Assembly: GCA_044869895.1 (NCBI GenBank)
Contig: JBIOXZ010000049.1
Coordinates: forward strand, 1-8,774
Reading direction: 5' to 3'
Source of the DNA: AC-69 sp044869895
Lineage (GTDB): Bacteria > Actinomycetota > UBA4738 > HRBIN12
DNA length: 8,774 nt
A program made the translations under genes and the position numbers. Numbering within the stretch: position 1 is the first letter of the stretch; every line of letters begins with the position of its first letter. This document shows, in pieces, positions 1 through 5,943 of the stretch. Below the pieces are notes generated by a model. That model searched no databases and had not been told where the DNA came from. It saw nothing but the letters and a program-made list of their open reading frames with translations.

Positions 1-225
1 CCTCAGGTCGTCGCGGACCATCCCGTCGTACTCGGCCGCCTTCTGCGGGTCGTCCAGGTACGCCGGCGGGAAGAGCCGACGGAGATCCGGGTCCGTCCCC
101 GCGTCCTGTCCGGTCAGCAACTGCCGCAGCTGCGCGGGGAGCGAACGCAGGACGTCGCGCTCGGCCCCGGTGATGCGGAGAGCGAAGCGGCCCCCCCGGA
201 GACGCTTGACCCTCGCCGGCGGCAC
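1..225 (-). CDS. DUF2017 family protein (N-terminal part, runs off the window)
   Basis: Only the first 75 codons are present; the gene continues beyond position 1. It begins with GTG at 225, directly after the clpS stop codon (226-228). A ribosome binding site AGAAGGA lies 7 bases upstream of the GTG, inside the end of clpS, so the two genes are probably translationally coupled. The visible protein starts MPPARVKRLRGGRF, has a segment GAERDVLRSLPAQL, and then LFPPAYLDDPQKAAEYDG followed by MVRDDLR. These are the hallmark segments of the DUF2017 proteins encoded next to clpS in Actinomycetota. The Mycobacterium tuberculosis member, Rv1332 (AosR), has been described as a redox-responsive regulator of cysteine biosynthesis genes. 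No cysteine is present in the part seen here, so whether this copy senses redox cannot be judged. Family assignment is firm from motif and context; function is inference from the homolog. Confidence 0.85.
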   Translation of the reverse strand, partial: MPPARVKRLRGGRFALRITGAERDVLRSLPAQLRQLLTGQDAGTDPDLRRLFPPAYLDDPQKAAEYDGMVRDDLR

Positions 226-549
226 TCAGCGATCCTTCTGCATGGTGGCCCACAGCCCGTGGGCGTGAAGCCGGGACACGTCGAACTCGCATTTCTCCCG
301 GGTGCCGTGTGACACGGCGGCCTTCCCCTTGTGATGGACGTCCAGCATCAGCTTCGTGGCCTTGTCCCGGTTGTAGCCGAACAGCTTCTGGAAGACGAAA
401 ACGACATACGACATCAGGTTGATGGGGTCATTCCACACGATCACGACCCACGGGACCTCGGGCTCGACGACCTTCTCGTCGATGGGCTCTTCGGTCTCGA
501 CCGGCTGCGTCTCGACGGGAGCGACCTCGACTGGAGCGGTGGAGGGCAT
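226..549 (-). CDS. clpS: ATP-dependent Clp protease adaptor protein ClpS
   Basis: ClpS binds proteins with N-terminal destabilising residues and hands them to the Clp AAA+ unfoldase in the cytoplasm. The core is fully recognisable. Numbering from the ATG at 549: WNDPINLMSYV at about 39-49 carries the N40-D41 pair and the gatekeeper Met46 of the N-degron pocket. LMLDVHHKGKAAV at about 67-79 carries the conserved pocket histidine (His72). The domain ends with the usual C-terminal strand up to residue 107. Before the core is a disordered acidic tail with three PVE units. The frame can also start at GTG 558, giving 110 residues. ATG 549 is preferred because AAGGTG sits 6 bases before it, whereas GTG 558 has only weak purine sequence upstream. 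DUF2017 follows at once, the standard actinobacterial order. A 17-bp hairpin lies between this gene and the next gene upstream, so clpS probably has its own promoter, but I cannot point to a clear one. Confidence 0.95.
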   Translation of the reverse strand: MPSTAPVEVAPVETQPVETEEPIDEKVVEPEVPWVVIVWNDPINLMSYVVFVFQKLFGYNRDKATKLMLDVHHKGKAAVSHGTREKCEFDVSRLHAHGLWATMQKDR

Positions 550-583
550 CGGGGACACCTTACGGCCGCCGTCACATAAGGAT

Positions 584-625
584 GGCGCGATGTCGCGGTG
601 CGAACCGGCACCGCGACATCGCGCC
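584..625. terminator. Perfect 17-bp hairpin between the 55-residue membrane gene and clpS
   Basis: Bases 584-600 and 609-625 are exact reverse complements (17 bp, left arm GGCGCGATGTCGCGGTG) with an 8-base loop at 601-608. It begins 24 bases past the stop of the 649-816 gene and ends 34 bases before the clpS ATG, both on the minus strand. A GC-rich hairpin just after a stop codon suggests a terminator or RNA-stability element. There is no T-tract after the stem on either strand, so a canonical intrinsic terminator is not shown. A protein-binding palindrome controlling clpS is the main alternative. Confidence 0.6.
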
Positions 626-648
626 CTTGAACCTGCCGACGGGCTCCG

Positions 649-816
649 TTACCCGGTCACTCGAGGGAGCACGTACCATGCAAGGAACGCGAGGATCGCC
701 AGGACGATGATTACGATCGCACTGTACTTGATCGCCGCGTACCCCACGAGCGAGTTCGACTCGGGTTCGTGGATCGTCGGTTCCTCGTGCACGTGCTGAT
801 CCTGTTGGTAGCTCAT
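649..816 (-). CDS. Small single-pass membrane protein (55 residues), unknown function
   Basis: The ATG at 816 has a near-perfect ribosome binding site, AGGAGGTGA, 4 bases upstream, which fixes this start; a much longer reading of the same frame up to 1569 would run through the neighbouring gene in the wrong frame. The product has a hydrophilic, acidic and histidine-bearing N-terminus (His8, His10, His16, several Glu). It then has one hydrophobic helix at about 31-50 (AIKYSAIVIIVLAILAFLAW) and a short tail ending PRVTG. The likely orientation is with the acidic part on one face of the membrane, but this is not determined. It lies 47 bases after the stop of the 864-1199 gene and is probably the last gene of a three-gene operon, followed by the 584-625 hairpin. 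I do not recognise the family. The histidines could bind metal, but that is speculation. Confidence 0.8.
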   Translation of the reverse strand: MSYQQDQHVHEEPTIHEPESNSLVGYAAIKYSAIVIIVLAILAFLAWYVLPRVTG

Positions 817-863
817 CCCGTCACCTCCTCTCGTTCCGCGGGGGCCCACCCCCGGACGGTTCC

Positions 864-1199
864 TTAGCTCGCTCGCCGGTCCAGAGCCCGTTCCAACTGC
901 GCCTTGGTCATCCGTGAGCGGCCCCGGATCCCACGATCCTTCGCCTCTTCGTAAAGCTGGTCGTAGGTCCGCCCGCCGGGCCCCGTGTGCGAGCGGAGTC
1001 CTCCGCGGCGCCCCGAGGAGATGTCCTCGGTGGACGTCCGGCTTGCCTCCTCGGCCTCGCCGGCCCGGGCCCGCTCCTTGTTCACGGTGCGGGCCGCGAT
1101 CTCCTCCGCGACGCTCTCGGGCTCGCCTCGCTCGCGGAGCCCTTGCTTGATGTGCTCGTACTGCCGCTCGCGCTTCTGGTTCCAGGCTCTCTGCGGCAT
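864..1199 (-). CDS. Small basic protein with Rho-N/SAP-like C-terminal segment ('plasmid stabilization protein' family in actinobacteria)
   Basis: This is a 111-residue soluble, highly charged protein. The N-terminal half (MPQRAWNQKRERQYEHIKQG to about residue 45) is a helical region rich in Arg, Lys and Glu, ending in IAARTVNKERARAGEAEEAS. The middle has RTSTEDISSGRRGGLRSH (about 54-71). The last 35 residues, with YDQLYEEAKDRGIRGRSRMT followed by KAQLERALDRR, look like the Rho-termination-factor N-terminal or SAP-like helix-extended-loop-helix fold, which often binds nucleic acid. Closely similar actinobacterial proteins are commonly annotated as plasmid stabilization protein; that label is inherited, and nothing here indicates a plasmid. 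Start ATG 1199 has AGGAGGT 5 bases upstream, and that site overlaps the end of the preceding gene (stop at 1203-1205), so the two are tightly coupled. The role is unknown; a DNA- or RNA-associated stress protein is an inference. Confidence 0.85.
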   Translation of the reverse strand: MPQRAWNQKRERQYEHIKQGLRERGEPESVAEEIAARTVNKERARAGEAEEASRTSTEDISSGRRGGLRSHTGPGGRTYDQLYEEAKDRGIRGRSRMTKAQLERALDRRAS

Positions 1200-1202
1200 C
1201 GA

Positions 1203-1805
1203 CTACCTCCTGACCCCCACCTCGCGGTCCGTCTCGGCCGCGACGGTCTTCAATCCGCCGAGGAACCCGCCGATCACGGTGACGACTCCACCGGCAAGGA
1301 TCAGCCACATCCCGACCTGAGGATCGTCTACCGCGTTCACGACGTCCGCACGGATGGCCTGGATTAGGAACAGCACGAAGGCCACGATGCCCAGCGCTCC
1401 GGCCAACCGGATCAGCCATCCACCCCTGGTCGCCAAGCCGATCAGACCGAGGATGGCGACGCCGATCACGATCGCGCCGGCCGAGGTGATGAACCGAGAG
1501 CCACCGGACAGGGTGGTCCGGTAGAAGGCCTCCCAGCTCATCGAGGTGCCCACGATCCCGTCCACCCAATCCAGCATGGCCCCCACGATCAGCAGGGCCG
1601 CGCCGAACAGGGTGAGGATCACCCGGCCGAGCATCGAGCCGACCGGCATGAAGCTCACCACTTCCTCACGCCGCTCGCCGACGCGTTCGGGCGTGGTGCG
1701 CTCAGGCGAGTAACTGGAGTCCTTGGTCCTGTCGACGACCACCGGGTCGTTATGGTCGACCACGACCGGCTCGTCCTCGGTGTCTGTCGTTCGATTCCGC
1801 CACAT
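1203..1805 (-). CDS. Four-helix integral membrane protein, unknown function
   Basis: This 200-residue protein has a long hydrophilic N-terminus (1-52) and four predicted membrane helices at about 58-78, 105-126, 130-151 and 164-184, ending in a short charged tail (ETDREVGVRR). The N-terminus contains a small duplication, PVVVDHND followed by PVVVDRTK. The first loop has WVDGIVGTSMSWEAFYRT, rich in aromatic residues, and is probably the extracytoplasmic loop. Start ATG 1805 is preceded by AAGGGGGTGA at a 4-base gap, a convincing ribosome binding site. It is the first gene of the minus-strand group 1805-649: 3 bases separate its stop from the next start. It is divergent from the GlsB-like gene, with 156 bases between. 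I cannot name a family. Its neighbours suggest a membrane or stress role, which is inference only. Confidence 0.8.
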   Translation of the reverse strand: MWRNRTTDTEDEPVVVDHNDPVVVDRTKDSSYSPERTTPERVGERREEVVSFMPVGSMLGRVILTLFGAALLIVGAMLDWVDGIVGTSMSWEAFYRTTLSGGSRFITSAGAIVIGVAILGLIGLATRGGWLIRLAGALGIVAFVLFLIQAIRADVVNAVDDPQVGMWLILAGGVVTVIGGFLGGLKTVAAETDREVGVRR

Positions 1806-1843
1806 GTCTTCACCCCCTTGGTGGACGTGGCGTGCACATACCG

Positions 1844-1860
1844 CCGGCCTCTCGGGCCGG
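1844..1860. repeat. Short inverted repeat in the divergent promoter region
   Basis: CCGGCC at 1844-1849 pairs with GGCCGG at 1855-1860 around a 5-base loop. It lies 39-55 bases upstream of the minus-strand membrane gene, and a palindromic run GGGGTTTTCCCC follows at 1868-1879. Either could be an operator or part of the 5' leader of the minus-strand operon. Short GC palindromes are frequent by chance in DNA of this composition, so the evidence is weak. Confidence 0.3.
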
Positions 1861-1908
1861 TCACGCTGGGGTTTTCCCCGAAGGCAGGGTCCTCAAACGC
1901 CCAGCCCA

Positions 1909-1934
1909 GTTTGCGCCTGGCAGCGCCCGGGTAC
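1909..1934 (+). promoter_or_regulatory. SigF/SigB-type promoter for the GlsB-like gene
   Basis: GTTT at 1909-1912 and GGGTAC at 1929-1934 are separated by 16 bases. This matches the consensus reported for actinobacterial general-stress sigma factors (GTTT, 15-17 bases, GGGTA). Transcription would start near 1941, leaving a leader of about 20 bases that contains the ribosome binding site AAAGGGG (about 1950-1955) before the ATG at 1962. Spacing, orientation and the stress-protein family of the gene all agree. It is a motif match only. Confidence 0.6.
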
Positions 1935-1961
1935 AGGCACGCAGAGCGAAAGGGGCAGCGC

Positions 1962-2171
1962 ATGGGGATCATCGCGTGGTTGATCGTTGGACTCGTGGCC
2001 GGAGCCATCGCACGAGCACTCCTCCCGGGGCCGGATCCCATGGGGGTCCTGGGAACACTGCTTCTCGGGCTGATCGGCTCGGTGATCGGAGGCCTGATCG
2101 GCAACCTCTTCGTCTCGGGCGATCAGGATCTGACGCCTGCGGGGCTGATCGGCTCGATCCTGGGGCGGTGA
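1962..2171 (+). CDS. GlsB/YeaQ/YmgE-type stress response membrane protein, prematurely stopped by a frame break
   Basis: The product as read has 69 residues, begins MGIIAWLIVGLVAGAIARAL and continues with GVLGTLLLGLIGSVIGGLIG. These are the glycine-rich helices typical of the transglycosylase-associated (GlsB/YeaQ/YmgE) family of small stress-induced inner-membrane proteins. Helices are at about 2-20 and 27-50, with a third starting at about 60. Members are normally about 80-90 residues and end in a third helix plus a basic tail. Here the frame ends abruptly at GLIGSILGR (TGA 2169-2171). The missing tail, GAVIALLVYRATTRRRTA, is encoded directly after in the -1 frame up to 2218. One extra G in the run 2162-2165 would restore an 85-residue protein. 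The start ATG has AAAGGGG 6 bases upstream and a SigF-like promoter at 1909-1934. The break could be an assembly error, a real mutation or, less likely, programmed slippage. Confidence 0.85.
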   Translation: MGIIAWLIVGLVAGAIARALLPGPDPMGVLGTLLLGLIGSVIGGLIGNLFVSGDQDLTPAGLIGSILGR

Positions 2172-2218
2172 TCGCACTCCTCGTCTACCGGGCGACCACC
2201 AGGCGCCGCACGGCCTGA
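2166..2218 (+). pseudogene. Displaced C-terminus of the GlsB-like gene (-1 frame)
   Basis: Read in the -1 frame relative to the gene starting at 1962, this segment encodes GAVIALLVYRATTRRRTA and stops at TGA 2216-2218. It supplies the end of the third helix and the arginine-rich tail expected in the family. It has no start codon or ribosome binding site of its own, so it is part of the upstream gene and not a separate one. Confidence 0.7.
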
Positions 2219-2475
2219 ACAAGCGTGGGGGGCCGGGCTCCCTCAGGGCGCCCCCTACCCTCTCCCGCCGGAGACCGGCCCTCCCCGTCCCCTCGAAGAC
2301 TTGACCGTGAGACGTCGATCGGCTGACCTGTCGCTCCCACTGATGGGCTGACGGCCCATCGACCATGACGCCGAGCCGTCATTCCGGCGCTGGGTACGAC
2401 ATTCGGCCGATTCCCTCGCGGCCTCGCTGCTCCTACCCTCAGGCCTGCAACCGCCCTGAGGGAGAGGGTCGGCCC
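2219..2475 (+). other. Intergenic region between the GlsB-like gene and the S8 protease
   Basis: This 257-base stretch holds no convincing gene. At its start, 2228-2233 can pair with 2250-2255 (GGGGGC/GCCCCC) enclosing a smaller CCC/GGG hairpin, a possible terminator for the upstream gene without a T-tract. GATGGGC at 2342-2348 and GCCCATC at 2354-2360 form a 7-bp stem with a 5-base loop and could be an operator. GGGTAC at 2392-2397 resembles a SigF -10 element, but I see no GTTT at the right distance. TACCCT at 2434-2439 is a possible TANNNT -10 with a poor -35. The promoter of the protease is therefore not established. Confidence 0.4.
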
Positions 2476-4590
2476 ATGGAGAGGCTCCGGCGGCGATCGG
2501 CACTCGGCATCATGGTCGTCGCGGCGATCGTGGTCGCGTCCTTCGGTGCACCGGCTGGGGCCGCCCCTTCGCCGCCGCCGGCACAGCTCGCCGACCGCGA
2601 TCGCAACCACCTCTCCGACGATCTCCAGGCCAAGCTCCGCGACGCTGCCGCGGGAGCGCGGTTCGCCGTGGTCGTCACGTTCTCCCGGCAGGGGGGCGTC
2701 GCCTCGGCTCGAGAAGCCGTCGGTCCGTTCCGTGTCACCGAGCGTTTCGGCCTGATCAGGGGGTTCGCGGCGGTCATGACGAGGGCGCAGGCCGAAGCCC
2801 TGGCCCAGACACCCGGCGTCTTCCGGGTTGAGCGGGACTTCCCCGTACGAGCCACGATGGACGCGGCCGACCGCGACTTCGGCACCGAGGCGGCGCGCCA
2901 GGTTTTCAATGTCACCGGCCAGGGCGTCGAAGTGTGCATCGTCGACACCGGTGTCGATGCCACCCACGAGCAACTCGACTCCAAGACCTCGCTCGGCTCC
3001 CCATCCATCGACTTCTTCGACGCGGTGAACGGCCTGACCACCGCCTACGACGACCACGGCCACGGGACGCACGTCGCGTCCATCGCGGCCGGCGACGGCA
3101 CCGGCGGCTCCCAGGCCGCGACCTTCGGCGGCGTGGCTCCCGGCGCAAGCCTGTCGGTGGCCAAGGTCCTGAACGCCCTGGGGTCCGGCACGGCCAGCCA
3201 GGTGATCGCAGGCATCGACTGGTGCGCCGACCGGCCGAACGTCAGCGTGATCTCCATGAGCCTCGGAAGCTCCGTGGCCTCCGACGGCCAGGACGCCATC
3301 AGCCAGTCGGTGAACCGGGCCGTCGTGGAGAAGGGGAAGGTGGTCGTGGTTGCCGCCGGCAACTCGGGCGATGGCTCGAGCACCGTCGGCTCGCCCGGCG
3401 CGGCCGCCCAGGCCATCACGGTGGGCGCCGTGGCGGAGTGGTCCGCGCCAGCCGGGGCGCCGAACCACTCGGACGGCGTGTACCTCCCATCCTTCTCCAG
3501 CCGCGGCCCAACGCTCGACGGGCGGGTCAAGCCCGACGTCACGGCACCGGGCGTCACCATCACCGCCGCCCAGGCCGGAACGAATGGCTACGTCACCTTC
3601 AGCGGCACGTCGATGGCCACCCCGTTCGTCTCCGGCACCGTGGCCCTCGGCCTCCAAGGGCACCCGATGTGGTCGCCGGACGAGGTACGGAGCGCCATCG
3701 AGGGAACGACGCAGGACCGCGGACCGGCTGGCAAAGACAACGACTGGGGAGCCGGGCTCCTGGACGGTTATGCCTTCGTGGCCCGGGCCGAGGGCACGAC
3801 GGGCAACACGGCGTTCCCCGCCAACACGGGGATCCAGGGCACCGTGGCCGACCACGGGACGTGGACCCACTACTTCACCGTGGGAGCGGGTGACCTCACG
3901 GTCCCCATCGGCGCCACGATCATCATCGACGGCGCCCCCGAGTGCGTCCTCGGATTCGGCGGCTTCTGCTTCGAGTACAACTGGGGGCCCGACCTCGACG
4001 CCGAGCTCCTGGACCCGAACGGGGCCGTCCTCGCTTCCAGCACATGTGCTGCTGGTGCCGAGTGCGGGATCGGGCGCCAGGAGACGCTGCACGCCATGCC
4101 CACGACGGCGGGCACGTACACCATCCGCGTGTCCCCGTTCGAGGGCGACCCGTTCTTCGGCCGCGGTGGCTCCTTCGGCGTCGACCTGTCGACCGCGCCG
4201 GTGGGTGGGGCACCCCCACCTCCTCCGCCGCCGCCTCCCCCGCCGCCTCTCGCCACCACCATGCACGTGGGAGACCTCGACGGGCGGGGACAGCGTACGT
4301 TCTTCGGGCGGTGGACGGCGACCGTCACGATCACCGCGCACGACGGCGACCACGCCGTCCTGGGCGGCGTCATCGTCTCAGCCAGCTGGCAGGGCGCCGC
4401 CTCGGCAACGTGCACGACCGGCGAGAGCGGTGCCTGCTCGGTCAGCAGGCAGTTCCAGAACTCCAGGACGAGCGTGTCGCTCTCGGTGAGCAATCTGTCG
4501 AAGGCGGGCTACGCGTATCAGCCCTCGGCCAACCACGACCCGGACGGCGACAGCAACGGCACCACCATCAGCGTGAGTAAGCCAGCCTGA
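2476..4590 (+). CDS. Secreted S8 family (subtilisin-like) serine protease
   Basis: This is a 704-residue secreted endopeptidase precursor. Residues 1-29 are a signal peptide (basic MERLRRR, hydrophobic core, AGA cleavage site near 29). Residues 62-125 resemble the I9 inhibitor-like prodomain (FAVVVTFS to FRVERDF). The catalytic domain, about 149-437, has the full triad: Asp157 in VCIVDTGVD, His196 in DDHGHGTHVA and Ser379 in FSGTSMATP, plus the oxyanion Asn296 in VVAAGNSG. Residues 450-575 look like a PPC domain, often removed during maturation. A run of 12 prolines (580-591) leads to a beta-rich domain (595-704). D-x-D-x-N-type motifs at 40-48 (ADRDRNHLSD) and 688-695 (DPDGDSNG) suggest calcium binding. 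Eight cysteines, including 490/498, 524/530 and 646/654, may pair outside the cell. The frame is open from 2365, but ATG 2476 is chosen because the signal peptide starts there and GGGAGAGGG lies 7 bases upstream. Confidence 0.93.
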   Translation: MERLRRRSALGIMVVAAIVVASFGAPAGAAPSPPPAQLADRDRNHLSDDLQAKLRDAAAGARFAVVVTFSRQGGVASAREAVGPFRVTERFGLIRGFAAVMTRAQAEALAQTPGVFRVERDFPVRATMDAADRDFGTEAARQVFNVTGQGVEVCIVDTGVDATHEQLDSKTSLGSPSIDFFDAVNGLTTAYDDHGHGTHVASIAAGDGTGGSQAATFGGVAPGASLSVAKVLNALGSGTASQVIAGIDWCADRPNVSVISMSLGSSVASDGQDAISQSVNRAVVEKGKVVVVAAGNSGDGSSTVGSPGAAAQAITVGAVAEWSAPAGAPNHSDGVYLPSFSSRGPTLDGRVKPDVTAPGVTITAAQAGTNGYVTFSGTSMATPFVSGTVALGLQGHPMWSPDEVRSAIEGTTQDRGPAGKDNDWGAGLLDGYAFVARAEGTTGNTAFPANTGIQGTVADHGTWTHYFTVGAGDLTVPIGATIIIDGAPECVLGFGGFCFEYNWGPDLDAELLDPNGAVLASSTCAAGAECGIGRQETLHAMPTTAGTYTIRVSPFEGDPFFGRGGSFGVDLSTAPVGGAPPPPPPPPPPPPLATTMHVGDLDGRGQRTFFGRWTATVTITAHDGDHAVLGGVIVSASWQGAASATCTTGESGACSVSRQFQNSRTSVSLSVSNLSKAGYAYQPSANHDPDGDSNGTTISVSKPA

Positions 4591-4629
4591 CCGATCGGGT
4601 CATGCGACGGACCCGACCCGATCAGGTCA
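4588..4629. terminator. Bidirectional hairpin terminator containing both convergent stop codons
   Basis: Bases 4588-4601 (TGACCGATCGGGTC) pair with 4615-4629 (GACCCGATC, bulged A at 4624, GGTCA), giving 14 base pairs around a 13-base loop. The outermost three pairs are formed by the TGA of the protease (4588-4590) and the complement of the TGA of the acyltransferase (4627-4629). The 36 bases between the two genes are thus almost all hairpin. This is the expected place for a shared terminator. A T-tract is absent on both sides, so termination strength is uncertain. Confidence 0.6.
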
Positions 4630-5895
4630 CCCGACGGGCCGGGCCTCGAGCCTTGGCGCGTGCGCCCGCTCGAACCTTCCGAACACGGCCACCAGTCCGG
4701 CCAGGAGGACCGCCGGCACGAGCTCCCACACGACCCGTTCCATCCACCACCTCGGAGTGCTGTCAACCTGGCGCCCGAACCCCAGCGGCCAGAGGAGGAG
4801 GATGGCGATCAGGTACGCGGTCATGTGCCACAGGAACAGGGTCATGATCATGCCGTTCACGAAGATCGTGGACTTCCACGGGCCCGGCCGCTCCAGCCAC
4901 CGTGACACCCTCGGCCGAAGCAGCATGGCCGCGCCGATCGTCCAGATCCCGCCGAGCATGAAGCACACGGTGGGCGGAAACGCGTTGGAGATGGGCTCGA
5001 CGTCGGTGCCCAGCAAGCTCTTCGGGTAGTACCCGATCGTGGGGAACCACTCAAACCGGGCCTCGCCGAACAGCTGGAACAGCCACCGGTTCGTCAGTGA
5101 CACGAGTCCCCCGAGGCCGACGACCACCATGGTCCAGCAAGCCCACCTCAGCTGGGCCGGCATGCGGCCGTCGGCGTAAAAGAACCCAAGCTGGTGCGGG
5201 AGCAGCAGGACGAAGGCGACGTTGAACCACCGCACCCCGGGATGCCCGAACCCGAAGGCGATGACGTCCACGGCGATGGCCCCCGCGACCAAGGCCGCCG
5301 GCACCCACAGACCGAACCGGCGGTGCAGCCGGATCACAGCCGGGGCGATGGCCACCACGATCATGTACACGCCGAGGAACCACAACGGCCCGAACGGGAT
5401 CGTGGCGCCGGGCGGCCTCATCCCTCGGAGGAGGGTCGTGTCATCCCACAGCGTGGGGCCGGTGGGCTTCCCGATGTCGGCGACATGCAGGATCACCTGG
5501 ATCACCGTCCACACGGCCAGGAACACCAACGACGGCTTCAGCAGCCGAACCTCTCGGTCCTTCACGAACGACCACGGCGATCCACCCCGGCGCTCGTGCG
5601 CCTGAAACGTGACCATGTTGGAGAACCCACCGACGAAGAAGAAGATGGGGATGACCTGGAACACCCACGTTCCGAGCCACAGATACGACGTCACGCCAAC
5701 CGCGCTCGTCTGGTAGATCAGGGCGTCCGGCCAGTGGATGATCGAGATGAACCAGTGGCCGAACACCACCGCCAGGATCGAGCCCGCCCGCAGGAAGTCC
5801 ACGTAGCGGTCCCGGGTCACGGGCGTCGCCCTGGCCAGCTCGTCGAGGCGGCTCGTCACGCTCGTCCCACCGGCCCACACCGTACACCCGGCCAT
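4627..5895 (-). CDS. Acyltransferase 3 family membrane protein
   Basis: This is a 422-residue integral membrane protein with about ten hydrophobic helices. The N-terminal signature RDRYVDFLRAGSILAVVFGH (28-47) contains the R-x10-H motif of the acyltransferase 3 family (Arg36 and His47, with Asp33). The second helix region has IPIFFFVGGFSN (82-93), and a third conserved patch is GPLWFLGVYM (169-178). Family members such as OatA or NodX-type enzymes move acyl groups, usually acetyl, onto sugars of cell-wall or exported glycans, lipids or antibiotics. The substrate here cannot be told, and no glycan-synthesis genes are adjacent. The start is uncertain. ATG 5895 has only a weak purine stretch upstream; GTG at 5859 (residue 13) is preceded by GGTGGG and still keeps the whole signature. 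The stop lies within the shared hairpin with the convergent protease gene. It is divergent from the DUF2157-like gene. Confidence 0.88.
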   Translation of the reverse strand: MAGCTVWAGGTSVTSRLDELARATPVTRDRYVDFLRAGSILAVVFGHWFISIIHWPDALIYQTSAVGVTSYLWLGTWVFQVIPIFFFVGGFSNMVTFQAHERRGGSPWSFVKDREVRLLKPSLVFLAVWTVIQVILHVADIGKPTGPTLWDDTTLLRGMRPPGATIPFGPLWFLGVYMIVVAIAPAVIRLHRRFGLWVPAALVAGAIAVDVIAFGFGHPGVRWFNVAFVLLLPHQLGFFYADGRMPAQLRWACWTMVVVGLGGLVSLTNRWLFQLFGEARFEWFPTIGYYPKSLLGTDVEPISNAFPPTVCFMLGGIWTIGAAMLLRPRVSRWLERPGPWKSTIFVNGMIMTLFLWHMTAYLIAILLLWPLGFGRQVDSTPRWWMERVVWELVPAVLLAGLVAVFGRFERAHAPRLEARPVG

Positions 5896-5943
5896 AACGG
5901 ACCCCGGAATCTCTGGAGGATGCCGGAGGTTCGGATGAATGGC

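Noticed and set aside
864..1199. Evidence of a plasmid, from the 'plasmid stabilization protein' label of this family
   Set aside because: No replication, partition or toxin-antitoxin genes are present, and clpS-DUF2017 is a chromosomal landmark. The label is inherited annotation.
649..1569. A 306-codon minus-strand reading that includes the 55-residue membrane protein
   Set aside because: The upstream part is the wrong-frame shadow of the two neighbouring genes. The ribosome binding site AGGAGGTGA just before ATG 816 marks the real start.
2392..2397. GGGTAC as a SigF promoter for the protease
   Set aside because: No GTTT-like -35 element occurs 15-17 bases upstream, unlike the two accepted sites.
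2185..4353. A 722-codon open frame on the minus strand opposite the protease gene
   Set aside because: Its translation is low-complexity and rich in Arg, Gly and Val, with no domain, and it mirrors the codon pattern of the intact S8 protease. Long antisense frames are expected in GC-rich coding DNA.
3870..4493. Minus-strand frame with a 12-glycine run
   Set aside because: The glycine run is the complement of the proline-linker codons of the protease; no other coding evidence.
5022..5036. Palindrome TCGGGT-AGT-ACCCGA including a GGGTA motif
   Set aside because: It lies inside the acyltransferase coding sequence (IGYYP codons), with no GTTT partner and no gene start near it.
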